Shown here: piece after piece, positions 8,716-17,074 of the stretch
Numbering within the stretch: the first letter of the stretch is position 1
Layout of the letters: every line of letters begins with the position of its first letter
Origin: Chloroflexi bacterium OLB15
GTDB lineage: Bacteria; Chloroflexota; Anaerolineae; Aggregatilineales; Phototrophicaceae
NCBI GenBank assembly: GCA_001567085.1
Contig: LMZS01000179.1
Location: forward strand, 1-32,675
DNA length: 32,675 nt
Reading direction: 5' to 3'
Translations under genes and position numbers: made by a program
The notes under the pieces: model-generated
What the model saw: the letters and a program-made list of their open reading frames with translations, nothing else
The model's database searches: none
What the model was told of the DNA's origin: nothing

Positions 8716-11475
8716 ATGACTATTGCAGAGGTACCATTAAAAAAGCGAGACACATCCTCAAAAACAGCAAAACGCTGGGTTTATCTCTTTGATGAAGTGG
8801 ATCATGTTCAGGAAATCGTAGGCGGTTCATGGGACAAATTACGGGCGCTGCTTGGCGGCAAAGGCGCAGGGTTGGGCGATATGACCCGCGCAAATGTGCC
8901 GGTGCCGCCCGGTTTCACGGTGACTACAGAAGCGTGTAACGCCTATCTTGCGGCCAAAGGCAACTTCCCTGAAAACATGTGGGATCAGGTGCTGGAGGCA
9001 TTGAAGGGCGTCGAGAAAAAGGCGGGCAAGAAATTTGGTGACGCCGCCAACCCGCTGCTGCTTTCGGTGCGTTCGGGCGCAAAATTTTCAATGCCCGGCA
9101 TGATGGACACGGTGCTGAATCTTGGCTTGAACGACGTGATTGCCGAGCAGATGGTGAAACTGACGGGCGATGAGCGGTTTGTATTTGACGCTTACCGCCG
9201 TCTCGTGCAGATGTTTGGTTCAGTCGTGATGGGCATCGCTGACGAGCCATTTGAAGATTACCTGTCCCAAACCAAGCGCGATCGCGGTGTGAAATCTGAC
9301 GTTGAACTAAACGCCGAAGACTGGAAGCAGGTCACGCGCGAATTCAAGAAAATATTCCGCCATGAAACTGGCGACGAATTCCCCCAAGACCCTTATCGCC
9401 AGCTTGCGTTAGCCGTAGAAGCCGTATTCAAGTCATGGAATGGCAAGCGCGCGGTGGACTACCGTAATGCGGCCAATATCCCCCACAATCTGGGCACGGC
9501 GGTAAACGTACAGACGATGGTATTCGGCAATATGGGCGAGCAGTCTGGCACAGGGGTGGCCTTTACGCGCAACCCGGCCACTGGCGAAAAGAAGCTGTTT
9601 GGCGATTACCTCATGAACGCACAGGGTGAGGACGTAGTCGCAGGTATTCGCACACCAACCCCGATTGCCGATCTGGAACGCGAAAATGCGAAGATTTACG
9701 CGCAGTTTGTAGAGATTGCCAACAAGCTGGAAAAACACTATCGCAATATGCAGGACGTGGAGTTCACGATTGAGCGCGGCAAACTGTGGATGCTGCAAAC
9801 CCGTGACGGCAAACGCACCGCTCGCGCCGCCGTTCGCATCGCGGTTGAGATGGCCGATGAAGGCCTGATCACCAAACAGGAAGCCGTTCTACGTGTTACA
9901 CCCCAGCATGTGATTCAGATGCTGCACCCCCAATTTGACGACGTTGCGAAATCTGAAGCGAAGAAAGCTGGACGCCTAATCGCTACCGGCGTGAACGCTT
10001 CGCCCGGCGCGGCAGTTGGCGTGGCGGCCTTCGATGCAGACCTTGCCGAGAAGTGGGGCAAAGCATCGCGCTCAGTGATCATGGTACGCCCGGAAACCAA
10101 ACCTGATGACGTACACGGCATGCTGGCTTCGCGCGGCATCCTCACCAGCAGAGGTGGCGCAACCAGCCATGCGGCAGTCGTGGCACGGCAGTTCGGCGTG
10201 CCCTGCGTTTGCGGCGCGGAAGCGCTGGATGTTGATGTTCGGAACCGTCAGCTTTCAGTTGGCGGCATGATTGTGCGCGAAGGCGATACGCTGTCTATTG
10301 ATGGATCAACCGGCGAAGTATTCACCGGCGAAATCAAGCGTATTGAGCCAGAATTTGCCCGCGAAGCCTATCTGCAAACCCTGCTGAAATGGGCAGATGA
10401 ATTCCGCAGGCTGGGCGTATATGCCAATGCAGATTACCCGGCAGACGCAAAGCGCGCTCGCGATTACGGCGCTCACGGCGTTGGCCTGTGCCGCACCGAG
10501 CATATGTTCTTCCAGGAAGAACGCCTCCCGATTGTACAGGCCATGATCTTATCTGAACCGGGCAGCGACGAAGAATCCCGCCATCTACGCAAATTACAGG
10601 AATTTCAGCACGACGACTTCTACGGCATTTTCAAGGCGATGGATGGCGATCCGGTGATCATCCGCCTGCTAGACCCGCCGCTGCATGAATTCATGCCCGA
10701 TCACGAACAGTTGGCGATGCGCGCAGCAGGTTTACGCCTGATGGGTGACCGCCCGAACGAGCTGGCGCGCGTAGAAGAATTGATGGATGCAGTTGAAGGC
10801 CTGCGCGAATTTAACCCGATGCTGGGTCTGCGCGGTGTGCGTCTCGGCATCATGCGCCCGGCAATCAGCGCCATGCAGGTGCGCGCACTGTTTGAAGCCG
10901 CATGCCAGCTATCGGCTGAAGGCATACCCGTACATCCGGAGATCATGGTTGCGGTGACTGCCGATGCCAATGAAGTGAAGTACATGCGCGAACTGATCGA
11001 AAAAGTCGCAACCGAAGTGTTCCAGCAGCTAGGATGCGCGGTTGAGTATAAAGTCGGCACGATGATTGAACTGCCACGCGCGGCGCTGATCGCGGATCAG
11101 ATGGCTGAGTATTCTGAGTTCTTCTCCTTCGGCACCAACGACCTGACGCAAACCACGTTTGGCATCAGCCGCGATGATGCGGAAGGCAAATTCCTGCTGG
11201 AATATGTTGAAAGCGGCATTCTTCCTGAGAATCCGTTCCAGGTGCTTGACCAGCAAGGCGTTGGCGCGCTGATTGAGACAGCAGTTAGCAAAGGGCGTAA
11301 AGCACGCCCCGATCTTGAAGTTGGCATTTGCGGCGAGCATGGCGGCGACCCCAAGAGCATCCATTTCTGCCATCACGCCGGCTTGAATTACGTAAGCTGT
11401 TCCCCCTTCCGGGTACCGGTTGCACGTCTGGCCGCAGCACATGCGGCGCTGGAAGATGACGGCCATCGCAGCTAG
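8716..11475 (+). CDS. ppdK: Pyruvate, phosphate dikinase
   Basis: A 919-residue PPDK, which interconverts pyruvate + ATP + Pi and PEP + AMP + PPi in the cytoplasm. An N-terminal ATP-grasp region (LLGGKG...PPGFTVTTEAC, then SVRSGAKFSMPGMMDT) is followed by the swivelling phosphohistidine domain with H485 in GGATSHAAVVARQFGVP. The C-terminal PEP/pyruvate TIM barrel has catalytic C872 in GICGEHGGDP. It is about 30-45 residues longer than the 874-residue Clostridium symbiosum enzyme, mainly at the N-terminus. The frame opens at GTG 8701, but ATG 8716 is chosen because GAGGAGA precedes it directly. It has its own terminators on both sides and is monocistronic. Next to PFOR it may provide PPi-linked ATP economy or gluconeogenic PEP during energy stress. 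Confidence 0.98.
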   Translation: MTIAEVPLKKRDTSSKTAKRWVYLFDEVDHVQEIVGGSWDKLRALLGGKGAGLGDMTRANVPVPPGFTVTTEACNAYLAAKGNFPENMWDQVLEALKGVEKKAGKKFGDAANPLLLSVRSGAKFSMPGMMDTVLNLGLNDVIAEQMVKLTGDERFVFDAYRRLVQMFGSVVMGIADEPFEDYLSQTKRDRGVKSDVELNAEDWKQVTREFKKIFRHETGDEFPQDPYRQLALAVEAVFKSWNGKRAVDYRNAANIPHNLGTAVNVQTMVFGNMGEQSGTGVAFTRNPATGEKKLFGDYLMNAQGEDVVAGIRTPTPIADLERENAKIYAQFVEIANKLEKHYRNMQDVEFTIERGKLWMLQTRDGKRTARAAVRIAVEMADEGLITKQEAVLRVTPQHVIQMLHPQFDDVAKSEAKKAGRLIATGVNASPGAAVGVAAFDADLAEKWGKASRSVIMVRPETKPDDVHGMLASRGILTSRGGATSHAAVVARQFGVPCVCGAEALDVDVRNRQLSVGGMIVREGDTLSIDGSTGEVFTGEIKRIEPEFAREAYLQTLLKWADEFRRLGVYANADYPADAKRARDYGAHGVGLCRTEHMFFQEERLPIVQAMILSEPGSDEESRHLRKLQEFQHDDFYGIFKAMDGDPVIIRLLDPPLHEFMPDHEQLAMRAAGLRLMGDRPNELARVEELMDAVEGLREFNPMLGLRGVRLGIMRPAISAMQVRALFEAACQLSAEGIPVHPEIMVAVTADANEVKYMRELIEKVATEVFQQLGCAVEYKVGTMIELPRAALIADQMAEYSEFFSFGTNDLTQTTFGISRDDAEGKFLLEYVESGILPENPFQVLDQQGVGALIETAVSKGRKARPDLEVGICGEHGGDPKSIHFCHHAGLNYVSCSPFRVPVARLAAAHAALEDDGHRS

Positions 11476-11511
11476 GCCGGGAAGCTAATCCCCGTTAATA
11501 AGGTGCTTGCC

Positions 11512-11549
11512 ACAGAGGGATACGACATACGTATCCCTCTGTTGGTTTT
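11512..11549 (+). terminator. Intrinsic terminator after ppdK
   Basis: A 13-bp perfect stem (11512-11524 with 11530-11542) with a 5-nt loop, followed by TGG and TTTT. It starts 36 nt past the ppdK stop codon. Confidence 0.8.
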
Positions 11550-11599
11550 CACGGTTTGCGCCTATGAAGCGCCGGGAATGACGAAGAGCCAAGCTGATG

Positions 11600-11612
11600 A
11601 TGATGTTCGTCA
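11600..11612. promoter_or_regulatory. Element shared with the ppdK upstream region
   Basis: ATGATGTTCGTCA, 12 of 13 identical to 8623-8635 before ppdK. A possible -10 (GATAGT, 11642-11647) lies about 30 nt downstream, the spacing expected of an activator site. The regulatory role is inference from position and recurrence. Confidence 0.35.
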
Positions 11613-11729
11613 CTACCGTCGCCGGGGGGAATGATTAAGCTGATAGTAGAGAGATCGGCTGCCAGGGATTTCGTTTTTGAACAACAGAGAAGGCAGCCTG
11701 ATTGAGGTAAGGGGTAGAAAGGTTATCTG

Positions 11730-12221
11730 ATGTTGAAAAATGTGTTGATTCCTCTGGATGGTTCGCCGCTTGCACAAATGGCGGTAGATGTCGCCGCGCA
11801 AATTGCAGACCCCGGTTGTGAAATTACCCTGTTGACGATAGTTCAGCCTCCGGACGTTCCGGTGACCATTACCACCCCGATGATCATCGCCAATACCAAT
11901 TACGCGGTGGTTGAAGAAGCCAAGCAGGAAGCCAGACGGTATCTGGAGAATGTATCACAAAAGCTGCTTGATCACGGGTTCCGCGTTAAGATGCGCGTAG
12001 AAATGGGCGATCCCGCGCGGATCATCGCGCAGACGGCGGCGGCGCTCAACGTAGATATGGTGATCATGACGACGCATGGCCGTTCGGGAATCAGCCGCTG
12101 GTTATATGGCAGCGTGACCTCGCGGGTGCTCAGTCTGGCTCCGCGACCAGTGCTTGTAGTCCCTAACCAGTCGCAGCAGGAAAAATACGAACGCGAATAC
12201 GCGGAATTAGATCTGGGGTAA
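11730..12221 (+). CDS. Universal stress protein, UspA family (second copy)
   Basis: A 163-residue Usp protein, clearly paralogous to the one at 121. It shares the start (VLIPLDGS, D10), the central EMGDPA segment and the nucleotide loop THGR...GS (G117, G127, S128), all at the same residue numbers. It is therefore probably ATP-binding. It has its own upstream region after the ppdK terminator, and GAAAGG precedes the ATG. It ends 43 nt before the convergent GH35-like gene, and I see no clear hairpin there. Two Usp copies bracketing the kinase, CBS, nifJ and ppdK genes suggest that the whole block responds to one signal. Confidence 0.93.
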   Translation: MLKNVLIPLDGSPLAQMAVDVAAQIADPGCEITLLTIVQPPDVPVTITTPMIIANTNYAVVEEAKQEARRYLENVSQKLLDHGFRVKMRVEMGDPARIIAQTAAALNVDMVIMTTHGRSGISRWLYGSVTSRVLSLAPRPVLVVPNQSQQEKYEREYAELDLG

Positions 12222-12264
12222 GGTGGGTGAACAGTACTCGCCTTTAGCGCGGAACTTTTGTGCC

Positions 12265-14589
12265 TTACGGCGCAGGTTTTACCGCCGTAAATACGATGCT
12301 GCCCTGCGTCCCGTGAAGTTTCATGCGGCGATCATCAATGCGCTGGATCACGCTTGCGCCGTCGCATTGATAACCCTGAAGGCTGACTTCAGCAAAAAAT
12401 TCTGACTGCGCGGTCTTTATCGTCACCTGAGAGCCATCATCAATCCATTCTGTGACCTCAGCGGTGAGATAGTGGATGCGTATCTTATCTTGACACTGCC
12501 ATTCGATGGGCAGGATCGCCCCTCTCCGTGCCGGAAGCGCTACCGGATGCCCGCCAAACAAAGCGCCAGCACGATCTGAAATTGTCGTCGCTATGGGATC
12601 ATCCTGATAGTTATTGATGAACAGGAAATCCCCTTTTTCGCCCTGCGAAAGCCGCACATCTGCCCATTCGCTCAGCGAAAATTGAGGCGCGCAGCCTGCC
12701 CACTGTGCCATCTGGTTCAAAATGTCGAGGTCATCAAGCGTGTTTGCGGGCAGCGCAGCGCCAAACATCATCACTTCACCAGCGCCAAGCTTTTTGGTAA
12801 ATCCGACCGTTTGACCGTCTTCCGTCAACGCAAAGCGCCCGTCGAAATCGCCTGAGTAGGTCTCCAGAAACGTCACCGGAACGTGTTCGTAACTAAAAGC
12901 CTGTATGTGGTTTGGCTCAAATGGCGGCGCGTCGTTGATATGGGTGATATTCAGAGCGTCTCGCAAAATCGTACATGGAGCGTGATCGAAATTCTGCTCA
13001 CACATCCGCCCGATTAGGATGAGCCGACCACCATCCTTCACGTAATCCACCAGCTTTTGCTGCACAACTGCGTCGCATCGCTTCTCAATCATCGCCCACA
13101 ATACAGGTGTACGCGATGCATCCAATTCGCCGCGCAGCAATTCAACCGCGTTGAACGGACGGTGCGTTAGCGCCAACCCGCGCGCGATGAAGTCGAATAA
13201 AATCTCGTCACGTTGATGCGTCAGGGCTTCCGTTACGGGGCGGGTAAAGTCGTTGTTGACCTCAGTCATATAATCGTCAATTAAAAATCCGATGGTCGTT
13301 ACGACTGCTGGCTTTGCGCGCACAAGATCGCTGCCGTAGGCTGCCAGCACCCTTGAAAGCTCGCCGTAGCGCCTATAGTGACGGCGCACAGTGCCGTCTT
13401 TACGCACCGGATGCCCCCAGTTATGCCGTCTGACCGGACTAAGCGCCGGATCATTCTCGCCGTCAAAGAACAGATAATGGTTAATCGCCCGCATCCCGCC
13501 AGAGATGCAAAGCCTGCTGTGCAGGTCATACAGCGAAGACTGCGCCCCGCTAAAATCCTGATTTCCACCCGCCTGAAATTCAATCGAAAACAGCGCCTGC
13601 TGCGGGTTCTGCAACGCCACAGTCATGGCATTCGCTAGCAACATCTGGTGAATGTTGCCCTCACCAATGAACAATGGGTATACATCCGTCGCGCTGATCA
13701 TGCCATCCAGCGCCATCACCGCCGACAACTGTGACAGGCCAATTGGAAATGTTTTGCCGCCATTGCCAAACCCATGAATGTTGATCACTGGCGGCACTTC
13801 CAGACTCTGCGCTTTTGCCTGCTCCCACAGAAACGCAGCATAGTCCCGCAAATAGACGCGATAAAATCGTCTGTAGTCTTCTATCAGGCGCTCTGCGTAT
13901 GGAAGCTGTGGCTGCCTGATTTGCGAAATTAGAAACGCGGGCAGATCACCGGCGGGGTAACGCTCATTGAGGCGCGCCCCGTAAGTTTGCCGTAGATAGC
14001 CAGCGAAACGTGACGCCGTATCAGGGTTGGTGTCAATCACATTCCGTACCCACTGCGGCATGCCCATTTCATTATCCAGCTGAACCAGAACGATATTCCC
14101 TCCACGCGTGATCTGGCGCGGCGTCAGCACCGAAAATACGGCCTCATACCACCGCTTAACGCAGGCAAGAAAATCGGGATGCTGGTAACTGACCAGATTC
14201 AGGGGTTCGCCGCGCTGGTTCAAAAATGCCACATCTGGATGTTGGCTAAATACCCACGGCGGTATGCCTTCATTGATGGTTTCCGCCATGATATACGGGC
14301 CAGGGCGGGCGATGATGTAGAAGCCCATGCGCACAGCCAAATCCAGAAACCCCGCCAGATCGCGCATGGGGTGAGTATGCCCGTCCAGATCGGATACATC
14401 CGGCTGCGGCTGATGCCATAGCCATGGAATGTATGCCGCCACCGCGTTAAAGCCAGCGCCACTTAGCAGACTCAAACGGTGCTCCCATTGATCAGCAGGC
14501 GTGCGGAAATAATGAAACTCCCCCGCATTGATAAACAGCGGCTGATCATCAAGCCAGAACAAGCCGTCTTTTGCGTAGAATCCGGCCAC
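12265..14589 (-). CDS. GH35-like glycoside hydrolase or transglycosylase
   Basis: A 774-residue clan GH-A TIM barrel of the GH35 type. Family signatures are NAGEFHYFR near the N-terminus, IARPGPYIMAE at about 93-103, the acid/base E174 in LVQLDNEMG and the likely nucleophile E337 in FSIEFQAGG. The remaining half looks like beta-rich accessory domains. No signal peptide is visible, so it should be cytoplasmic. The start is GTG with AGGGGAAAGG upstream. It is the last gene of the lacI-GH144-GH35 operon, 30 nt after the GH144-like gene. Most GH35 enzymes are beta-galactosidases. However, a GH35 member encoded near endo-beta-1,2-glucanase homologues in Ignavibacterium album is known to be a beta-1,2-glucosyltransferase, and this context is similar. 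The substrate is undecided. Confidence 0.85.
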   Translation of the reverse strand: MAGFYAKDGLFWLDDQPLFINAGEFHYFRTPADQWEHRLSLLSGAGFNAVAAYIPWLWHQPQPDVSDLDGHTHPMRDLAGFLDLAVRMGFYIIARPGPYIMAETINEGIPPWVFSQHPDVAFLNQRGEPLNLVSYQHPDFLACVKRWYEAVFSVLTPRQITRGGNIVLVQLDNEMGMPQWVRNVIDTNPDTASRFAGYLRQTYGARLNERYPAGDLPAFLISQIRQPQLPYAERLIEDYRRFYRVYLRDYAAFLWEQAKAQSLEVPPVINIHGFGNGGKTFPIGLSQLSAVMALDGMISATDVYPLFIGEGNIHQMLLANAMTVALQNPQQALFSIEFQAGGNQDFSGAQSSLYDLHSRLCISGGMRAINHYLFFDGENDPALSPVRRHNWGHPVRKDGTVRRHYRRYGELSRVLAAYGSDLVRAKPAVVTTIGFLIDDYMTEVNNDFTRPVTEALTHQRDEILFDFIARGLALTHRPFNAVELLRGELDASRTPVLWAMIEKRCDAVVQQKLVDYVKDGGRLILIGRMCEQNFDHAPCTILRDALNITHINDAPPFEPNHIQAFSYEHVPVTFLETYSGDFDGRFALTEDGQTVGFTKKLGAGEVMMFGAALPANTLDDLDILNQMAQWAGCAPQFSLSEWADVRLSQGEKGDFLFINNYQDDPIATTISDRAGALFGGHPVALPARRGAILPIEWQCQDKIRIHYLTAEVTEWIDDGSQVTIKTAQSEFFAEVSLQGYQCDGASVIQRIDDRRMKLHGTQGSIVFTAVKPAP

Positions 14590-14619
14590 TTGAAGCCTTT
14601 CCCCTACCCTTTTCGCCTG

Positions 14620-15858
14620 CTAATCAGCGGGCTGGCGTTTATAAAAGCCCAATACCTTGAGCGCTTTTTGAATATTGGGGCTGCTGGTGTAAACATCCCA
14701 CACCAGGCGACTCTGGTAATTCTCGATCATGATCATCGAACAGCCTTTATCAATGCCGTAAAGCGCGTCACTGTACCACGCTGGTTTTACTGCCAGGTTA
14801 TAGGCATCATAAAAGCCATATTTCCCCCATGTTCGCGGGTACCGATGATAAAGGTGATCAATCATCTCTAACACCAGCCCCGGCGCGAACGGCAGCGACG
14901 AAATTGCCCCATAAATCGAAACTGTTCCATTGGGCTTAGGATCAAGTAACGCGGGCGTCGCCCCTGAAACATCGTATCCCCAAGGGCTGTCGCCACAGCT
15001 TGCGCCCCAGCTACTCGGCCCATACGTTTTGAACTCTCTGGCGTGTTCCATACAAAAGCTGCGGTTCGCCAGCGTCGCCAATCGCGAATTTTCGAACCAA
15101 TCTATGCCATCAGGATCAAGAAGTTTTTCGCAGTCCAACCATGCTTCGCTGAATTGATAGGCAAACAGATTGCCGCCGGGATTCACGATCACGTCTCGCC
15201 CATCAAACTTACGCTTATCGCGGCGGAAACCGGCATATAGCTTCCGCGCCAGTTCTGGCGGAAGCTGTTCGGCCGCTTGCAGATACATCATCTTTTGTTC
15301 GGCGGCCATATCCCACTGGCTGATAAAGCCGGGATCGCCCTGCACATAATCCCCACCGCGATCCGGGTTATAAGCCATGCGAAACAGGGTTATGCCGTCC
15401 CTCTCGAAAACGATAAAGTTCCAGTCCACCCGCGCCAGAATTTCATCAGCCATCTGGCAAATCTGCGCATCCTGAAAATAGGCAGCAGCAGTGATCACGC
15501 CATTCAAGCACAGCGCCGTATCAATGGTCGAATACTCACAGGTGCGCCAGCGCTGCGCGGTTTCAATATTCAGAAAGTGGGCAAAAAAGCCGCGATGGTG
15601 TGGAACACGATGCAGCAGCGTATCCAGCGTGCCGCGCGTGATTTCCTGCGCCTGTTCACGCGGCATATAGCCACGCTCACTGCCGATCACCCACGCCGTT
15701 AAGGCAAAGCCAGTTGCCGCAATTGAGGCAAAGTTCGCCTTTTTAGTGGAATCAACGGTCAGCCCATACCCCGGACTGCCCTGCTGAAGATTGGTGAAAT
15801 CGCGATAAAACTCGACTGAACCTTGTAGTTCATGATGCAAAATATCAACCAGATTCAC
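14620..15858 (-). CDS. GH144/COG5368-like glucoamylase-family protein
   Basis: A 412-residue alpha/alpha-barrel protein of the glucoamylase-like (COG5368, PF10091) family, which includes GH144 endo-beta-1,2-glucanases. The hallmark N-terminal run is GYGLTVDS...NFASIAATGFAL, followed by RGYMPREQA and, later, YGPSSWG...DSPWGYD and YGFYDAYN. No signal peptide is seen, so it probably acts on imported oligosaccharides. The frame is open upstream to 15945 inside lacI. I chose GTG 15858 because GGAG lies 9 nt before it and it begins 4 nt after the lacI stop. Family members from several phyla remain uncharacterised, so endo-beta-1,2-glucanase is a hypothesis supported by the GH35-like and GH94 neighbours. 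Confidence 0.82.
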   Translation of the reverse strand: MNLVDILHHELQGSVEFYRDFTNLQQGSPGYGLTVDSTKKANFASIAATGFALTAWVIGSERGYMPREQAQEITRGTLDTLLHRVPHHRGFFAHFLNIETAQRWRTCEYSTIDTALCLNGVITAAAYFQDAQICQMADEILARVDWNFIVFERDGITLFRMAYNPDRGGDYVQGDPGFISQWDMAAEQKMMYLQAAEQLPPELARKLYAGFRRDKRKFDGRDVIVNPGGNLFAYQFSEAWLDCEKLLDPDGIDWFENSRLATLANRSFCMEHAREFKTYGPSSWGASCGDSPWGYDVSGATPALLDPKPNGTVSIYGAISSLPFAPGLVLEMIDHLYHRYPRTWGKYGFYDAYNLAVKPAWYSDALYGIDKGCSMIMIENYQSRLVWDVYTSSPNIQKALKVLGFYKRQPAD

Positions 15859-15862
15859 GATT

Positions 15863-16855
15863 TCATGCTCCGTGTGAATCAGCAAAACTGCCGCGTGTTG
15901 ACGATTGGCGCTGAATAAAATGGGTCGGTATACGCTGCCTGTCAAAAGGCGTTTTATGCTCTAAAAAGTCAATTAACTGGCGAACGGCCATCGTTCCCCA
16001 CTCAAAGCGCGATGCGCCAACCGTTGAGAGAGATGGCTGCAAATAGCGCGCGATGGGGATATCGTCAAAGCCAACCACTGCAATATCATCCGGCACGCGC
16101 AAGCCGCGCTCTTTTGCCGCGTCTATTAAGCCGATAGCCATCTGATCGTTCGCGCAAAAAACGGCTTCTGGCAGTTCGCCCGCTTGCAATATAGCCTGCC
16201 CCGCTTCATAGCCAGAGCGCACCGTAAAATTGCCTTGATAGACTGGCGTTTCCAGATGATGTTCTTCAGCCATCGCCAGAAACGTTTGCATACGCTCGGC
16301 ATTGTCAAAAGAATCGCTGGCGCCAGCCAAATAACACAGCTTGCGGTATCCCTGATCGTAGAGATGGGTAAACGCGCCGCGCACCCCCAGCGGGTTATCA
16401 AGCAGCAGCGGCACGATATATTCGCTTTGCAGCGGGCGATCAAGGATCACAATCGGAAAACGGCTGGACGCTAATTTCATCACCGCATCGGTTGATAATT
16501 TGGAGTCAAAGACAATCGCGCCATCTACCTGCCGGTGAAACAGGATACGCCGCGTTGAGCGGCTTTCCGGGCATACCAGCAGCTCATAGTTGGTATTTAG
16601 AACAACGCTGTGAATACCTTCCAGAATGTCTTCATAGAAAGAGCCGCCAAAGCGCGAAATGAACACGCCGATGATCTGGGTTTTCCGATATTTCAGATTG
16701 CGGGCAAAGGCGTTGGGATGGTAATTGAGTTCTTTTGCTGCCTGCATTACGCGGGCGCGGGTTGCCACGCTGATATTACCGGTGTTGTTAAGCACATAAG
16801 AAGCGGTGGTAACGCTTACCCCCGCGTGATTAGCAACGTCTCGGATGGTCGTCAT
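15863..16855 (-). CDS. LacI-family transcriptional regulator
   Basis: A 330-residue LacI/GalR repressor. The N-terminal helix-turn-helix and hinge are clear (TTIRDVANHAGVSVTTASYVL, then N-x-x-YHPNAFARNLK), followed by a periplasmic-binding-protein-like effector domain (about 62-325) with VVGFDDIPIARYLQPSLSTV near the C-terminus. It is the first gene of the minus-strand operon with the GH144-like and GH35-like genes and diverges from the GH94 gene by 219 nt. A LacI-type palindrome in that gap (16996-17011) lies on the predicted GH94 start point, so this protein probably represses the phosphorylase and perhaps the transport genes until an oligosaccharide or its breakdown product binds. AAGGGCGAG precedes the ATG. 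Confidence 0.94.
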   Translation of the reverse strand: MTTIRDVANHAGVSVTTASYVLNNTGNISVATRARVMQAAKELNYHPNAFARNLKYRKTQIIGVFISRFGGSFYEDILEGIHSVVLNTNYELLVCPESRSTRRILFHRQVDGAIVFDSKLSTDAVMKLASSRFPIVILDRPLQSEYIVPLLLDNPLGVRGAFTHLYDQGYRKLCYLAGASDSFDNAERMQTFLAMAEEHHLETPVYQGNFTVRSGYEAGQAILQAGELPEAVFCANDQMAIGLIDAAKERGLRVPDDIAVVGFDDIPIARYLQPSLSTVGASRFEWGTMAVRQLIDFLEHKTPFDRQRIPTHFIQRQSSTRGSFADSHGA

Positions 16856-16960
16856 ACTCGCCCTTCATAACCGCCATGAACACGCTCAAGTAAGCGGGAT
16901 CATCAGCGTTCCCAAAGCCCTCTATAAAAATCTATTTCCAGATATTCCGAAACAAATTTA

Positions 16961-16989
16961 TTGACAGCAAAAATTAAGAATGCTAGATT
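16961..16989 (+). promoter_or_regulatory. Sigma70-type promoter of the GH94 gene
   Basis: A perfect -35 (TTGACA, 16961-16966), a 17-nt spacer and -10 TAGATT (16984-16989) preceded by an extended TGC. The predicted start near 16996 leaves a leader of about 80 nt. Confidence 0.75.
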
Positions 16990-16995
16990 TATTAT

Positions 16996-17011
16996 AGTGA
17001 ACCGTTTCACT
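16996..17011. promoter_or_regulatory. LacI-type operator on the GH94 start point
   Basis: AGTGAACCGTTTCACT, a 16-bp palindrome with central CG and only one mismatched base pair, the classic LacI/GalR operator form. It sits immediately downstream of the -10, where a bound repressor would block initiation. The divergent lacI gene is the obvious source of the binder. Confidence 0.8.
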
Positions 17012-17074
17012 TCACAAAAATTAGTGTATGCAAAAGTTTTCAAAAAGTAAAGTTATGACCTGTTTTGAGGCGGT

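Noticed and set aside
12223..12405. A 60-codon plus-strand frame after the second usp
   Set aside because: It runs antisense into the GH35-like gene and has no recognisable product.
12265..14589. Calling the GH35-like gene a lactose-type beta-galactosidase
   Set aside because: The family allows it, but the GH144-like and GH94 neighbours argue for a beta-glucan substrate, so the specificity was left open.
15859..15945. An upstream start for the GH144-like gene inside lacI
   Set aside because: GTG 15858 has GGAG at 9 nt and follows the lacI stop by 4 nt; the extra 29 residues are only the lacI tail read in another frame.
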